Source: Streptomyces huasconensis
Lineage (GTDB): Bacteria; Actinomycetota; Actinomycetes; Streptomycetales; Streptomycetaceae
DNA length: 46,086 bases
Direction: 5' to 3'
NCBI GenBank assembly: GCA_004010275.1
Contig: RBWT01000051.1
Span: 1-46,086 of the forward strand
The notes beneath the pieces were generated by a model, which saw nothing but the letters and a program-made list of their open reading frames with translations, was not told the DNA's origin and made no database searches. How positions within the stretch are numbered: position 1 is the stretch's first letter; every line of letters begins with the position of its first letter. Below are positions 35,805-45,768 of this stretch, in pieces. A program made the position numbers and the translations under genes.

Positions 35805-36927
35805 TCAGCCGTCCTCGCCCCTGCGTGCGATGACCCGGTAGGTGTTGGAGAAGCCGACGCGGGTGCGCAGCGGGGCCAGGAGCCGGTCGAGGAGCTGGGC
35901 GAGGGTGAGCACCGGTACGGCGGCCCACCACGCGGCGCGGCGGATCGTGAGGCCGATCCGGGGCGCGGGCCTGGCGCGCCAGGGGACGTCGGCCCGGGGC
36001 AGGCCGCGTCGAGGAAGAGCGCGCGCGCCCCGCTCAGGTCGGCGGGCACGTGCGAGGCGCGGCGTTCGGCGCGCACGACCGTGAAGCCGAGTTCCGCCAG
36101 CTCCGCGCGGAGGTTGGCGAGCGGCACGAGGTGCAGGTGCCGGGGCTGGGAGTACGACGGCCACCACTTGCCGAGCAGCGTGGCGTAGCGGCAGCCGGGG
36201 TCGGGGGCCTCGATCATCAGGTGGCCGCCGGGGCGCAGCACGGTCCGCGCGGCCCGCAGCTCGGCGCGCGGGTCGGGGCTGCGCTCCAGCTGGTGGAAGA
36301 GGCTCAGGGCGTCGTAGCGGCCGGCGAGCCGGTCCGCGAGCCCGGTGAGGGTGCCGCGGTGGCCTTCCTCGATCCGGCCGCGGCGCACGGCGACCTCGAT
36401 GCCCTTGCCGGGGTCGAGCCCGTCGAAGGAGGTGTACGGGAGGAGCTGCTTGGCCAGGGCCGGGAAGAGGGCCCGGCCGGTGCCGACGTCGAGCCAGCAC
36501 TCGGGTTCGTCGAACGCGCACAGCGCGCGGGCGCGGGCGAGGTGGCGCCGGTCGGTGGGTCTGGCGCCGAGGAGTCTGCCGAGCGCTCTGCCGCCGGTGC
36601 CGCCGATCCCCCGCAGGCCGCCGAGCCCGCCGGGTCCCGCCAGGCCGCCGAGGCCCTCCCGGTGGCAGAGGTCGCGGTGGTAGAAGGCGAGGCCTTCGGT
36701 GGTGAGGCGGGGGTTCTGGAAACAGTGCCGCAGGTCACCGCACTGGTCGAGCCGGAAGGTGCCCGGCTTGTGCTGGACCAGGTCGGTGGTGCGCAGCCGG
36801 AGCCGCAGCCGCGGGGAGCCGCACCAGGGCAGTCGGGGCGGCGGGGCTCGTGGAACCGCTCGGTGCCCTGGGCGAGGGCGGCGAGGTAGGCGGAGCGTCG
36901 GTCGGTGACCCGCGGGGCCACGTCCAT
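35805..36927 (-). CDS. Zinc-ribbon class I SAM methyltransferase (two frameshifts)
   Basis: ATG 36927 with AGGAGGA upstream. An N-terminal knuckle PDCPWCGSPRL and later LDQCGDLRHCFQNPRL suggest a four-Cys zinc site. A glycine-rich linker (LGGLAGPGGLGGLRGIGGTG) precedes the methyltransferase core: CWLDVGTGRALFPALA, DALSLFHQLERSPDPRAEL, and VLRPGGHLMIEAPDP, with KWWPSYSQPRHLHL following. The C-terminus has a hydrophobic segment WWAAVPVLTLAQLLDRLLAPL. A C is lost near 36832 (inside CPWC) and another shift lies near 36003. The architecture recalls sugar or small-molecule C-methyltransferases with N-terminal zinc domains. Substrate unknown. Confidence 0.78.
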
Positions 36928-36975
36928 GGGCGTCCTCCTGAAGGGGCGGCTTGGGTGGGTTGGGTCCGGCAATGA

Positions 36976-37000
36976 CGTTATGTGCCCAATGGGGTACATG
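36976..37000. promoter_or_regulatory. Imperfect palindrome between the methyltransferase and cobT
   Basis: ATGTGCCCAATGGGGTACAT (about 36980-36999) is symmetric with one mismatch pair and is flanked by GTTA/TAAC further out. It lies in the 174-base divergent gap and could be an operator. No B12-box (GCCACTG) is present here. Confidence 0.3.
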
Positions 37001-37101
37001 CCGTAACCGTCCGGGGGTCCGCCACGCCGCGCGGGCGTCCCTCGGCGTGACCCTCAGGGCGTTCGAACACCGGCGCCCGGCCTGCCGGTACTGTTCGGCG
37101 A

Positions 37102-38213
37102 ATGAGCTCGCTGAATCTCGACGACTTCACCGACCTGATCGAGCGGCCCGACGGCGGGGTGCGCCGCGACGCCGAGGAGCGCAGGGAGCGGCAGACCCTG
37201 CCGCCCGGAGCCCTGGGCCGCCTCGACGAGCTGGGCGTGTGGCTGTCGGCGGCCCAGTCCGCGGTGCCGGTCCGGCCCGTCGAGCGGCCGCGCGTGGTGC
37301 TGTTCGCCGGGGACCACGGGGTCGCCGAGCTGGGGGTCTCGGCGCGGCCCGCGGGGAGCGCCGCCACTCTCGTACGGGCCGTGCTCGCCGGTGAGAGCCC
37401 GGTGGCGGTGCTCGCGCGCCGCTTCGACGTGCCGTACACGTCGTGGACATGGCGCTCGACTGCGACCCGGCCGAGCTGCCCGCGGAGGTCGCCGGATACC
37501 GGGTGCGGCGCGGTTCGGGGCGTATCGACATCGAGGACGCGCTGAGCGCCGAGGAGGCCGAGCGGGCGATGCGCGCGGGCATGGCGGTCGCCGACGAGGA
37601 GGCGGACTCCGGTACCGATGTGGTCGTGCTCGGTGATGTGAGCGTCGGCGGTACGACGCCCGCCGCGACGCTGATCGCCGCGCTCTGCGGCACCGACGCG
37701 TCCGTGGTGACCGGGCGGGGCGGCGAGGCCATCGACGACCTGGCGTGGATGCGCAAGTGCGCGGCGGTGCGGGACGCCCTGCGGCGGGCCCGGCCGTCCT
37801 CGGCGACCTGCTGGAACTGCTCGCGACGGTGGGCGGCGCCGACCTGGCCGCGATGACCGGCTTCCTGCTGCAGTGCGCAGTGCGGCGTACACCGGTGATC
37901 CTCGACGGCGTGGTCGCGTCGGCGGAGGGCGCTGGTGGCCCAGCGGATCGCCTTCCGGGCACCGGACTGGTGGCTCGCGGGCCACGACAGCGGTGAGCCC
38001 GCGCAGGCCAAGGCGCTGGACCGGATGGCCCTCGAACCCCTCCTCGGCCACGGCCTCAAGACCGGCGAAGGCACCGGAGCCCTGCTCGCCCTCCCCCTGG
38101 TGCAGGCCGCCGCGGCCTTGTCGGCGGAACTACCGGAACGAACCACTGTCACGGACCCCGCCACGGACCCCGCGGCGGAAGCCGAAGCGGCGGAAGCGGA
38201 GCCCGCGCAGTAG
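37102..38213 (+). CDS. cobT: Nicotinate-nucleotide-dimethylbenzimidazole phosphoribosyltransferase (three frameshifts)
   Basis: It makes alpha-ribazole phosphate, the lower ligand of cobalamin. ATG 37102. Signatures: [97 protein letters not shown], and [16 protein letters not shown] with the catalytic Glu. Breaks: lost G near 37434 (GTGCCGGTAC), a shift near 37795 and one near 37932. A C-terminal Ala/Glu/Thr repeat-like tail ([20 protein letters not shown]) is extra. About 370 residues. Confidence 0.92.
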
Positions 38214-38266
38214 GTGTCAGGCGGCGCGGAACGGTCACGGCGATCTTGCCCATATGATCCCTTTTC

Positions 38267-40033
38267 ATGGGAGTTGAGCAGGTCGTCGCCGAACCTCGGA
38301 AGCCACGGACCGTCACAGAGCGCCGCGCCGCCGGTTTCACCGTCTGGTACCTCCGCGCCGTCACGTTCATCAACTTCCTCAGCGCGGTCTGGGTCTCCCT
38401 GGGGCAGGACCTGCGGCAGCACAACACGGAGGACTACTTCACCCCGTACCTGCTGACCGCGGGCTTCGCGTCCGGGGCGTTCACGATGTTCCTGGCGATC
38501 ACGATGCGGCGCCGCAAGCGCGCCGCGTGGATTCTCAACCTCGTGCTCAGCGGGCTCTTCCTGCTGCTCTTCGCCTTCGTCATGTGCTTCCCGGAGGTCC
38601 GGCGGTACGCGCAGAACTGGATCTCCCTCGTCCTGACCGCCGCCTTCGTCGCGGCGCTGGTCGTCGGGCGCCGCGAGTTCTACGCCAAGGGCGACCGGTC
38701 CAACCCGAAGCTGGCGTCGGCCGTCGCGGCCGGCGGGCTCCTGGTGACCTCGCTGATCGCCGCGCTGCTGGTCACCGTCACCAACCGCGCCCACGACGAC
38801 GCCCGTTCGACCTTCCTCGACCGGTGGCGCTACGGCACCATGCGCCTGGTCTCGCTGGCCGCCGACGACCGGCGCTTCGAAGGCATCACCACGCCCGGCT
38901 GGGTCAACGTCTCCATCAACGTCCTGAGCGCCCTGTTGCTCTGCGCCGTCCTGTACGCGGCGTTCCGCTCCCGCAGGGCCGTCGACCCGCTCACCGAGGA
39001 GGACGAGGAGCGGCTGCGCGCGCTGCTCGCCCGGCACGGCGACCGCGACTCGCTCGGCTACTTCGCGCTGCGCCGCGAGAAGAGCGTCGTATGGTCGCCG
39101 ACCGGCAAGGCGGCGGTCGCGTACCGCGTCGTCAGCGGCGTCTCCCTGGCCTCCGGCGACCCCATCGGCGACCCGGAGGCCTGGCCCGGGGCGATCGAGC
39201 CGTGGCTCGCCGAGGCCCGCGAGCACGGCTGGCTCCCCGCCGTGATGGGCGCGAGCGAGGAAGCGGGCACGATCTACGCCCGGCACGGCCTGGACGCCCT
39301 GGAGCTGGGTGACGAAGCCATCGTGGAGACCGCCGAGTTCCGCCTGGAGGGGCGGGCCATGCGCACCGTCCGCCAGGCGTACAACCGCGTCAAGCGGGCC
39401 GGGTACACCGTCCGTGTCCGCCGCCACGAGGACATCCCGCCCGAGGAGATGGCGGAGCTGCTGCGCCGTGCCGACGACTGGCGCGACGGGGCCACCGAAC
39501 GCGGCTTCTCGATGGCGCTCGGGCGGCTCGGCGACCCCGCGGACGGGCGGTGCGTGATGCTGGAGTGCACGGACGCCGACGGGGAGCTGCGGGCGCTGCT
39601 CTCCTTCGTGCCGTGGGGGCTGCACGGGCTCTCCCTGGACCTGATGCGGCGCGACCGCGACTCCGAGAACGGCCTGGTGGAGTTCATGGTCATCGAACTG
39701 CTCCAGCGCGCCCCCGAGATCCAGATCACGCAGGTCTCGCTCAACTTCGCGATGTTCCGTTCGGTCTTCGAACGTGGCTCGCGGCTCGGCGCGGGGCCGG
39801 TCCTGCGCCTGTGGCGGTCGCTGCTCGGCTTCTTCTCCCGGTGGTGGCAGATCGAGTCCCTCTACCGCGCCAACGCCAAGTACCGGCCGATCTGGGAACC
39901 CCGTTTCCTCCTCTTCGAGAAGAGCGGCGACCTGCCGCGCATCGGCATCGCCGCCGCCCGCGCGGAGGGCTTCCTGGAGGCGCCGGGCCTGCCGAAGCTG
40001 CTGCACCGCAAACATCTGGAGTCGAGACGATGA
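38267..40033 (+). CDS. MprF-like lysylphosphatidylglycerol synthase (DUF2156) with N-terminal membrane domain
   Basis: Intact 588 residues. About five or six N-terminal hydrophobic helices (VWYLRAVTFINFLSAVWV; IVLLFAFV-like stretches; WVNVSINVLSALLLCAVLY), then from about residue 250 the tandem-GNAT LPG_synthase_C domain: SLGYFALRREKSVVWSP, GVSLASGDPIGDPEAW, LPAVMGASEEAGTIYARHGL, AMRTVRQAYNRVKRAGY, LRALLSFVPWGLHGLSLDLM, NGLVEFMVIELLQRAP, and RPIWEPRFLLFEKSGDLPRI. It transfers an aminoacyl group from tRNA to a membrane lipid, reducing negative surface charge. The stop overlaps the next start as ATGA. Confidence 0.9.
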   Translation: MGVEQVVAEPRKPRTVTERRAAGFTVWYLRAVTFINFLSAVWVSLGQDLRQHNTEDYFTPYLLTAGFASGAFTMFLAITMRRRKRAAWILNLVLSGLFLLLFAFVMCFPEVRRYAQNWISLVLTAAFVAALVVGRREFYAKGDRSNPKLASAVAAGGLLVTSLIAALLVTVTNRAHDDARSTFLDRWRYGTMRLVSLAADDRRFEGITTPGWVNVSINVLSALLLCAVLYAAFRSRRAVDPLTEEDEERLRALLARHGDRDSLGYFALRREKSVVWSPTGKAAVAYRVVSGVSLASGDPIGDPEAWPGAIEPWLAEAREHGWLPAVMGASEEAGTIYARHGLDALELGDEAIVETAEFRLEGRAMRTVRQAYNRVKRAGYTVRVRRHEDIPPEEMAELLRRADDWRDGATERGFSMALGRLGDPADGRCVMLECTDADGELRALLSFVPWGLHGLSLDLMRRDRDSENGLVEFMVIELLQRAPEIQITQVSLNFAMFRSVFERGSRLGAGPVLRLWRSLLGFFSRWWQIESLYRANAKYRPIWEPRFLLFEKSGDLPRIGIAAARAEGFLEAPGLPKLLHRKHLESRR

Positions 40034-40839
40034 GCACCCTGGCCCGCCGCGCCCGCGCCGAGTGGAGACCGCTGTTCTCCGCCGTGCGCGACGGGCTCGC
40101 CGCCCGCCGGTGGCGTGCCGTGCCCATGACGCTCGCGGCGGTCTGCCTCACCGCCCTCTTCCAGTACGTGCAGAACCAGCCCTGGGGCTACCAGTTCGTG
40201 CAGAACATCGGCTCCGTGCGCGCCGAGGACCCGCTGTGGCTCGCCCTGGTGCGCACCCCGCTCTCCCTCTTCGTACCCGCGCTCGACCTGCCCGTGTGGG
40301 GCGCGCTCGCGCAGATCCTGCTGGTCTTCGGGATCGCCGAGATCTGCCTCGGCTGGTGGCGCACGCTCCTCGTCGGGTACGCGGCCACGCTCGCCGGCAC
40401 GCTCTACGCGCGCGTGGGCATCGAGCTGGGCCCCGGCCACCCCATCGGGCTCCCCGCCTCCGACGCGCGCGTCGTCGACACCGGCCCGTCCGCCGCCGTC
40501 GTGGGCCTCGCGGTGTACGTGTGCTGGCGGCACCGGGCGTACGTCACGGGCGCCCTGGTCGCCGCCCTGATGGTCGTCGAGGTCGTCGTCAAGGACAACC
40601 TCGCGGGCAAGGAGCACCTGGCGGCGATCGCGGCGGTGCTGGTGCTGTGCGCGGTCACCGCCCGGCGTCACCGGGGCGGCGGCCGGCGCTCCGGGGCGTC
40701 CGCTTCGGGGAGCGGCTTCGGGTCGGCGAGAAGCCGCCGATCCAGTCCTGAAACCGGCGGCGCGGCGCTCGCCCAGCGGCGGTCGTGGTGGAAGGCGCGC
40801 AGGCCCGCACGCGCGCGTGCCCGGTGGCGGTTGCGGTAG
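40030..40839 (+). CDS. Rhomboid-like membrane protein
   Basis: ATG 40030 overlaps the lysyltransferase stop (ATGA), so the two are coupled. Six hydrophobic segments. VVDTGPSAAVVGLAVYV could place a Ser at the helix-4 position (GxS) and LAGKEHLAAIAAVLVL a His at the helix-6 position, in the pattern of 'rhomboid-like' actinobacterial proteins; the full GxSG is not present. Beyond about 40680 the C-terminus is Arg/Ser-rich and low complexity. A frameshift there would instead end the protein at 40751. It overlaps the convergent membrane gene by up to 172 bases. Catalysis uncertain. Confidence 0.6.
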   Translation: MSTLARRARAEWRPLFSAVRDGLAARRWRAVPMTLAAVCLTALFQYVQNQPWGYQFVQNIGSVRAEDPLWLALVRTPLSLFVPALDLPVWGALAQILLVFGIAEICLGWWRTLLVGYAATLAGTLYARVGIELGPGHPIGLPASDARVVDTGPSAAVVGLAVYVCWRHRAYVTGALVAALMVVEVVVKDNLAGKEHLAAIAAVLVLCAVTARRHRGGGRRSGASASGSGFGSARSRRSSPETGGAALAQRRSWWKARRPARARARWRLR

Positions 40840-41456
40840 AAGCGCCGCGCCCACGCCGATCCCGGCCGGGCCAGACGGACGGCGCCGATCAGCGCGACGA
40901 ACGGGATCACCATGCCGATCAGGGCCATGCGCAGCTTGCCCTTGAAGAGCGCGATCAGGGCGAAGGCGCAGTTGACGCCGATGTTCAGCGCGAGCAGGGC
41001 GCGGTTCTGGCGTTCGACGGTCGTCAGGTCGTTGACCCCGAACGGCGTGAAGCCGGTGAGCACCAGGACCACCAGGGCGGCCGTGAGCATCACGACCTCC
41101 ACGCTCTTGCGGCCCTGTTCGGTCCAGTAGACGTCGTCGAGGTGCAGGATCAGCGCGAACTCGTCGAGCACGAGCCCGGCGCCGATCCCGAAGAGGACGG
41201 CGGCGTACAGCGGCCCGGCGCCGTGCCGCCCGGCGGCCACCGCCCAGAAACCGCCGACCAGCATGAGGAAGATGCCGGGTACGACGTGGTGGACATGGAC
41301 GCCGCCCGAACTGATGTTCCGGAAGGGCCCCTTGTCGGCCCGGATGAGCCGCGTGACCGTCCGGGTCACCAGGAACGACCCGACGAAGGAGAGCAGCGCG
41401 AGCAGCAGCGGCAGCTTCCCCGGCTCGACGACGTTCCGGTACCACCAGTCACCCAT
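40668..41456 (-). CDS. Polytopic membrane protein with HVHH and DExxLILHLDD motifs, function unknown
   Basis: 262 residues from ATG 41456 (MGDWWYRNVVEPGKLPLLLA). Five or six hydrophobic segments. Two conserved-looking polar clusters lie within membrane regions: SSGGVHVHHVVPGIFLMLVG and GLVLDEFALILHLDDVYW. Together they offer several His, Asp and Glu residues, suggesting a metal site. The C-terminus is basic and proline-rich (RNRHRARARAGLRAFHHDRR; EADAPERRPPPR). It converges on the rhomboid-like gene and diverges from cobS. I do not recognise a characterised family. Confidence 0.75.
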   Translation of the reverse strand: MGDWWYRNVVEPGKLPLLLALLSFVGSFLVTRTVTRLIRADKGPFRNISSGGVHVHHVVPGIFLMLVGGFWAVAAGRHGAGPLYAAVLFGIGAGLVLDEFALILHLDDVYWTEQGRKSVEVVMLTAALVVLVLTGFTPFGVNDLTTVERQNRALLALNIGVNCAFALIALFKGKLRMALIGMVIPFVALIGAVRLARPGSAWARRFYRNRHRARARAGLRAFHHDRRWASAAPPVSGLDRRLLADPKPLPEADAPERRPPPR

Positions 41457-41522
41457 GCGGCCATCCTCTGTCCGCGAGCAGTGATCCGCAGGGCGGGAGA
41501 CGTGCCGGGGTAGCCTTCCGCG

Positions 41523-42308
41523 GTGTCCAGAACCTCCCCTGCCGACGGCATACGTTTCGCCTTCGGCACCCTCACCGCGCTCCCCGTCAGGGTGAACCGC
41601 TGGGACCGCGAGGCCGCGCGCGCGGGCATGCAGTGCGCTCCCCTGGCGGGCCTGGTGGTCGGCCTCTGCGCGGCCGGCCTCGGCGGCGCCCTGACGCTGC
41701 TCGGCGCCGGGCCGCTCCTCGCCGCCGCGGCGACCGCGGCCGTCCCCGCCGCCCTCACCCGCGGCCTGCACCTCGACGGCCTCGCGGACACCGCCGACGG
41801 CCTCGGCAGCGCCAAGCCCGCCGATGAGGCGCTGCGCATCATGAAGCAGTCCGACATCGGCCCCTTCGGCGTCATCACCCTGCTCTTCGTGCTGCTCGCC
41901 CAGGTCGCCGTGTTCTTCGAGCTGTACGAGCGGTCCTGGACGGAAGGCGCCGTCGCCGCCAGTCGTCGCGGCCGCCGCCGCCCGCCTCGCCCTCACCCTG
42001 GCCGCCCGCACCGGAGTGCCCCCGGCCCGCCCCGGCGGCCTCGGCGCTGCCGTCGCCGGGGTCGTCCCGCGCGGTCGTGCGCTGCTGGTCGCGGCGGTCG
42101 TCACGGGCGCGGCGGCGCGGGCGCGGGCGCGCTGCTCGGGCCGTACGGCATGGCGCGGACGGCGGCCTGTGTGGTCCTCGCGGTCGGCGCCGCCGAACTG
42201 CTGCTCCGCCACTGCGTACGGCGGTTCGGCGGGGTCACCGGGGATGTCTTCGGCGGCCTCGCGGAGACCGCGGCGACCACCGCTCTCGTGGTGCTCGCGC
42301 TCGGCTGA
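41523..42308 (+). CDS. cobS: Adenosylcobinamide-GDP ribazoletransferase (two frameshifts)
   Basis: Final assembly step of the cobalamin nucleotide loop, in the membrane. GTG 41523. GIRFAFGTLTALPV and TRGLHLDGLADTADGLG (the diagnostic Asp-rich motif) are followed by ALRIMKQSDIGPFGVITLL and several hydrophobic helices. The end reads RRFGGVTGDVFGGLAETAATTALV. An extra A near 41959 (or two lost bases) and a lost base near 42115, in a GCGGGCGCG run, break the frame. About 262 residues. Confidence 0.93.
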   Translation: MSRTSPADGIRFAFGTLTALPVRVNRWDREAARAGMQCAPLAGLVVGLCAAGLGGALTLLGAGPLLAAAATAAVPAALTRGLHLDGLADTADGLGSAKPADEALRIMKQSDIGPFGVITLLFVLLAQVAVFFELYERSWTEGAVAASRRGRRRPPRPHPGRPHRSAPGPPRRPRRCRRRGRPARSCAAGRGGRHGRGGAGAGALLGPYGMARTAACVVLAVGAAELLLRHCVRRFGGVTGDVFGGLAETAATTALVVLALG

Positions 42309-42453
42309 CGCCCGGGGCGCCGAGATCCCGGCGTTCGCGACACCGCATCGAACACGCACAGTCAGGCGCACCGCAGCGCTCACGGGCGTAGGCTCGCGAC
42401 GGGCTCACCCCCCACAGCCCGTCGAAACTCAAGCGAAAGAGGACCTCACCACC

Positions 42454-44000
42454 GTGACTGCTCTGACTCTCAGCACCGCCGCCGCGTCCGGCCTGCGCGC
42501 CGACGCGATCGTCGTCGGTGTCGCGAAGGGCTCTGGTTCCAAGAGGGCTCTGGTCGTCGCGCCCGGCGCCGAGTCCGTCGACAAGGCGTACGACGGCAAG
42601 CTCGCGTCCGTCCTGGAGACCCTCGGCGCCTCGGGCGGCGAGGGCGAGGTGACGAAGCTGCCCGCGCCGGCGGCTTCAAGGCCCCGGTCATCGTCGCGGT
42701 CGGCCTCGGCGAGGTCCCGGAGAAGGACGAGACCTACGGCACGGACGCGCTGCGCCGGGCCGCGGGTGTCGCCGCGCGCGCCCTGACCGGCGTCAAGAAG
42801 GCCGCGTTCGCGCTGCCCGTCGAGGACGCCGACGACATCTGCGCCCTCGGCGAGGGCGCGCTGCTCGGCGCGTACTCCTTCGTCGCCTACAAGGACCAGG
42901 GCGACACCAAGTCCGCGAAGAAGAACGGCAAGGACACCAAGGCGCCCCTCGCCGAGGCCGTCCTGCTCGGCGGCAAGCCGCGCGACAAGGCGTACAAGGC
43001 CGCGATCGAGCGCGCCACCGCCGTGGGCGAGGAGCTGAACCGCGCCCGCGACCTCGTCAACACCCCGCCGAACGACCTCGACCCCGAGGCCTTCGCGGCG
43101 GTCGCCACCGCGGCCGCCAAGGAGCACGGCGTCAAGGTGCAGGTGCTCGACGAGAAGGCGCTCGCCAAGGGCGGCTACGGCGGCATCCTCGGCGTCGGCG
43201 CGGGCTCGGACGCCCCGCCGCGCCTGGTGAAGCTCTCGTACACGCACTCCAAGGCGAAGAAGCACCTGGCCTTCGTCGGCAAGGGCATCACCTACGACTC
43301 GGGCGGCATCTCGCTGAAGCCCGCCGGTCACAACGAGACCATGAAGTGCGACATGGCCGGTGCCGCGGCGGTCTTCGCCGCCGTCGTCGCCGCCGCGCGC
43401 CTCGGCCTCGAGGTGAACGTCACGGGCTGGCTGGCGCTCGCCGAGAACATGCCGTCCGGCTCCGCCACCCGCCCCGGCGATGTCCTGCGGATGTACAGCG
43501 GCAAGACCGTCGAGGTGCTCAACACCGACGCCGAGGGCCGCCTGGTCCTCGCCGACGCCATCGCCAAGGCCTCCGAGGAGCAGCCCGACGCGATCGTCGA
43601 CGTGGCGACGCTGACCGGCGCCATGATGGTGGCGCTCGGCAACCGCACCTTCGGCATCATGGCCAACGACGACGCGTTCCGTACGTCGGTCCACGAGATC
43701 GCCGAGGAGGTCGGCGAGCCGGCCTGGCCCATGCCGCTCCCCGCCGAGCTGCGCAAGGGCATGGACTCCCCCACCGCGGACATCGCCAACATGGGCGACC
43801 GCATGGGCGGCGGCCTGGTGGCCGGCCTCTTCCTGAAGGAGTTCGTGGGCGAGGGCATCATCTGGGCCCACCTGGACATCGCGGGGCCCGCCTTCCACGA
43901 GGGCGCGCCGTTCGGCTACACCCCCAAGGGCGGCACCGGCACCGCCGTGCGCACCCTGGTCCGTCTGGCGGAGCGCACCGCCGCGGGTGACCTGGGCTGA
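42454..44000 (+). CDS. pepA: Leucyl aminopeptidase, M17 family (one frameshift)
   Basis: Cytosolic di-zinc/manganese aminopeptidase, about 515 residues. GTG 42454 with AGAGGA upstream. An N-terminal macro-like domain (TALTLSTAAASGLRADAIVV) precedes the catalytic domain: NTPPNDLDPEAF, HLAFVGKGITYDSGGISLKP (metal-binding Lys/Asp), MKCDMAGAAAVFAAV, WLALAENMPSGSATRPGD, and the hallmark NTDAEGRLVLADA. The C-terminus is YTPKGGTGTAVRTLVRLAE. One base is lost near 42668 in GCGCCGGCGGC. A 19-bp terminator follows directly. Confidence 0.95.
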
Positions 44001-44010
44001 TCCGGGTACG

Positions 44011-44053
44011 TCGAGCAGGGCTCCGGACGACAGACGTCCGGAGCCCTGCTCGA
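44011..44053 (+). terminator. Strong terminator after pepA
   Basis: Perfect 19-bp stem (44011-44029 with 44035-44053; core GCAGGGCTCCGGACG / CGTCCGGAGCCCTGC) around ACAGA, followed by TTTC. Confidence 0.95.
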
Positions 44054-44294
44054 TTTCGCCCACAACGAAATTCGTACATTCGTACGCGGCAGAATCGCTG
44101 GAGACGGCTGATCGGACGTCTCACAGCCTGGCCCGGCGTCCCGCCGCCCCTCGACAAGTGCGAAGATGGGTTCTCGGCAGGACAGGGCCCCCACCAAAGG
44201 GCCGAAACAAGAGCGGCCGAATACCAGCCGACCGACCGGTCGTCCCCCACGCAGAGGGGTCCGGCGTACGGCGCACATGCATGGAGGACGTGAC

Positions 44295-45683
44295 GTGGCG
44301 AACGACGCCAGCACCGTTTTCGACCTAGTGATCCTCGGCGGCGGTAGCGGCGGTTACGCCGCGGCCCTGCGCGGAGCGCAGCTGGGCCTGGACGTCGCCC
44401 TGATCGAGAAGAACAAGCTCGGCGGCACCTGCCTGCACAACGGCTGCATCCCCACGAAGGCGCTGCTGCACGCCGGTGAGATCGCCGACCAGGCGCGCGA
44501 GGCCGACCAGTTCGGCGTGAAGGCCACCTTCGAGGGCATCGACATCGCGGCCGTCCACAAGTACAAGGACGACGTGATCTCCGGCCTCTACAAGGGCCTC
44601 CAGGGACTCGTCGCCTCCCGCAAGGTGACGTACATCGAGGGTGAGGGCAAACTCTCCTCCCCCACCTCGGTGGACGTGAACGGCCAGCGGATTCAGGGCC
44701 GCCACGTGCTCCTCGCGACCGGCTCCGTGCCGAAGTCGCTGCCGGGCCTGGAGATCGACGGCAACCGCATCATCTCCTCGGACCACGCGCTGACCCTGGA
44801 CCGTGTCCCGGAGTCCGCGATCATCCTGGGCGGCGGCGTCATCGGCGTCGAGTTCGCCTCGGCGTGGAAGTCCTTCGGGACCGACGTCACGGTCATCGAG
44901 GGCCTCAAGCACCTCGTGCCGGTCGAGGACGAGAACAGCTCCAAGCTTCTTGAGCGCGCGTTCCGCAAGCGCGGCATCAAGTTCAACCTCGGCACGTTCT
45001 TCGAGAAGGCCGAGTACACCGAGAACGGCGTGCGCGTCACCCTCGCGGACGGCAAGACCTTCGAGGCCGAGGTCCTCCTGGTCGCCATCGGCCGCGGCCC
45101 GGTCTCCCAGGGCCTCGGGTACGAGGAGCAGGGCGTCGCCATGGACCGTGGCTATGTCCTGGTCGACGAGTACATGCAGACCAACGTCCCGACCATCTCG
45201 GCCGTGGGCGACCTGGTGCCGACCCTCCAGCTCGCGCACGTCGGCTTCGCCGAGGGCATGCTGGTCGCGGAGCGCCTGGCCGGTCTCAAGCCCGTCCCGG
45301 TCGACTACGACGGCGTGCCCCGGGTGACGTACTGCCACCCCGAGGTCGCCTCCGTGGGCATCACCGAGGCCAAGGCCAAGGAGATCTACGGCGCGGACAA
45401 GGTCGTCGCCCTCAAGTACAACCTCGCGGGCAACGGCAAGAGCAAGATCCTCAAGACCGCGGGCGAGATCAAGCTCGTCCAGGTCAAGGACGGTGCCGTG
45501 GTCGGCGTCCACATGGTCGGCGACCGCATGGGCGAGCAGGTCGGCGAAGCCCAGCTGATCTACAACTGGGAGGCCCTGCCGGCCGAGGTCGCCCAGCTCA
45601 TCCACGCCCACCCGACGCAGAACGAGGCGCTCGGCGAGGCCCACCTGGCCCTCGCGGGCAAGCCGCTGCACTCCCACGACTGA
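44295..45683 (+). CDS. lpdA: Dihydrolipoyl dehydrogenase (E3)
   Basis: 462 residues, GTG 44295 with GGAGG seven bases upstream; an in-frame upstream extension lacks coding character. FAD motif LVILGGGSGGYAAALRGAQL, redox-active disulfide GGTCLHNGCIPTKALLHAG, NAD motif AIILGGGVIGVEFASAW, second FAD motif VPTISAVGDLVPT, and the C-terminal interface IHAHPTQNEALGEAH with the catalytic His-Glu. It reoxidises dihydrolipoamide in the 2-oxoglutarate (and pyruvate) dehydrogenase complexes. sucB starts 85 bases downstream. Intact. A palindrome CGACCGGTCG lies at 44233-44242 in its leader. Confidence 0.96.
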   Translation: MANDASTVFDLVILGGGSGGYAAALRGAQLGLDVALIEKNKLGGTCLHNGCIPTKALLHAGEIADQAREADQFGVKATFEGIDIAAVHKYKDDVISGLYKGLQGLVASRKVTYIEGEGKLSSPTSVDVNGQRIQGRHVLLATGSVPKSLPGLEIDGNRIISSDHALTLDRVPESAIILGGGVIGVEFASAWKSFGTDVTVIEGLKHLVPVEDENSSKLLERAFRKRGIKFNLGTFFEKAEYTENGVRVTLADGKTFEAEVLLVAIGRGPVSQGLGYEEQGVAMDRGYVLVDEYMQTNVPTISAVGDLVPTLQLAHVGFAEGMLVAERLAGLKPVPVDYDGVPRVTYCHPEVASVGITEAKAKEIYGADKVVALKYNLAGNGKSKILKTAGEIKLVQVKDGAVVGVHMVGDRMGEQVGEAQLIYNWEALPAEVAQLIHAHPTQNEALGEAHLALAGKPLHSHD

Positions 45684-45768
45684 CCTCGGTCTCCGGCTGA
45701 CCCCAGTCTCCGGGCGCGACGAGACGACGACCAGACTTCCGCAATTCTTGTAAGGAGCAACTGAAACC

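Noticed and set aside
34438..37101. Cobalamin riboswitch before cobU or cobT
   Set aside because: No B12-box (GCCACTG) or P1-P6-like architecture in either upstream gap.
37127..40015. 962-aa open frame antisense to cobT/LPG synthase
   Set aside because: Arg/Gly/Asp-rich shadow with no recognisable fold, fully opposite well-supported genes.
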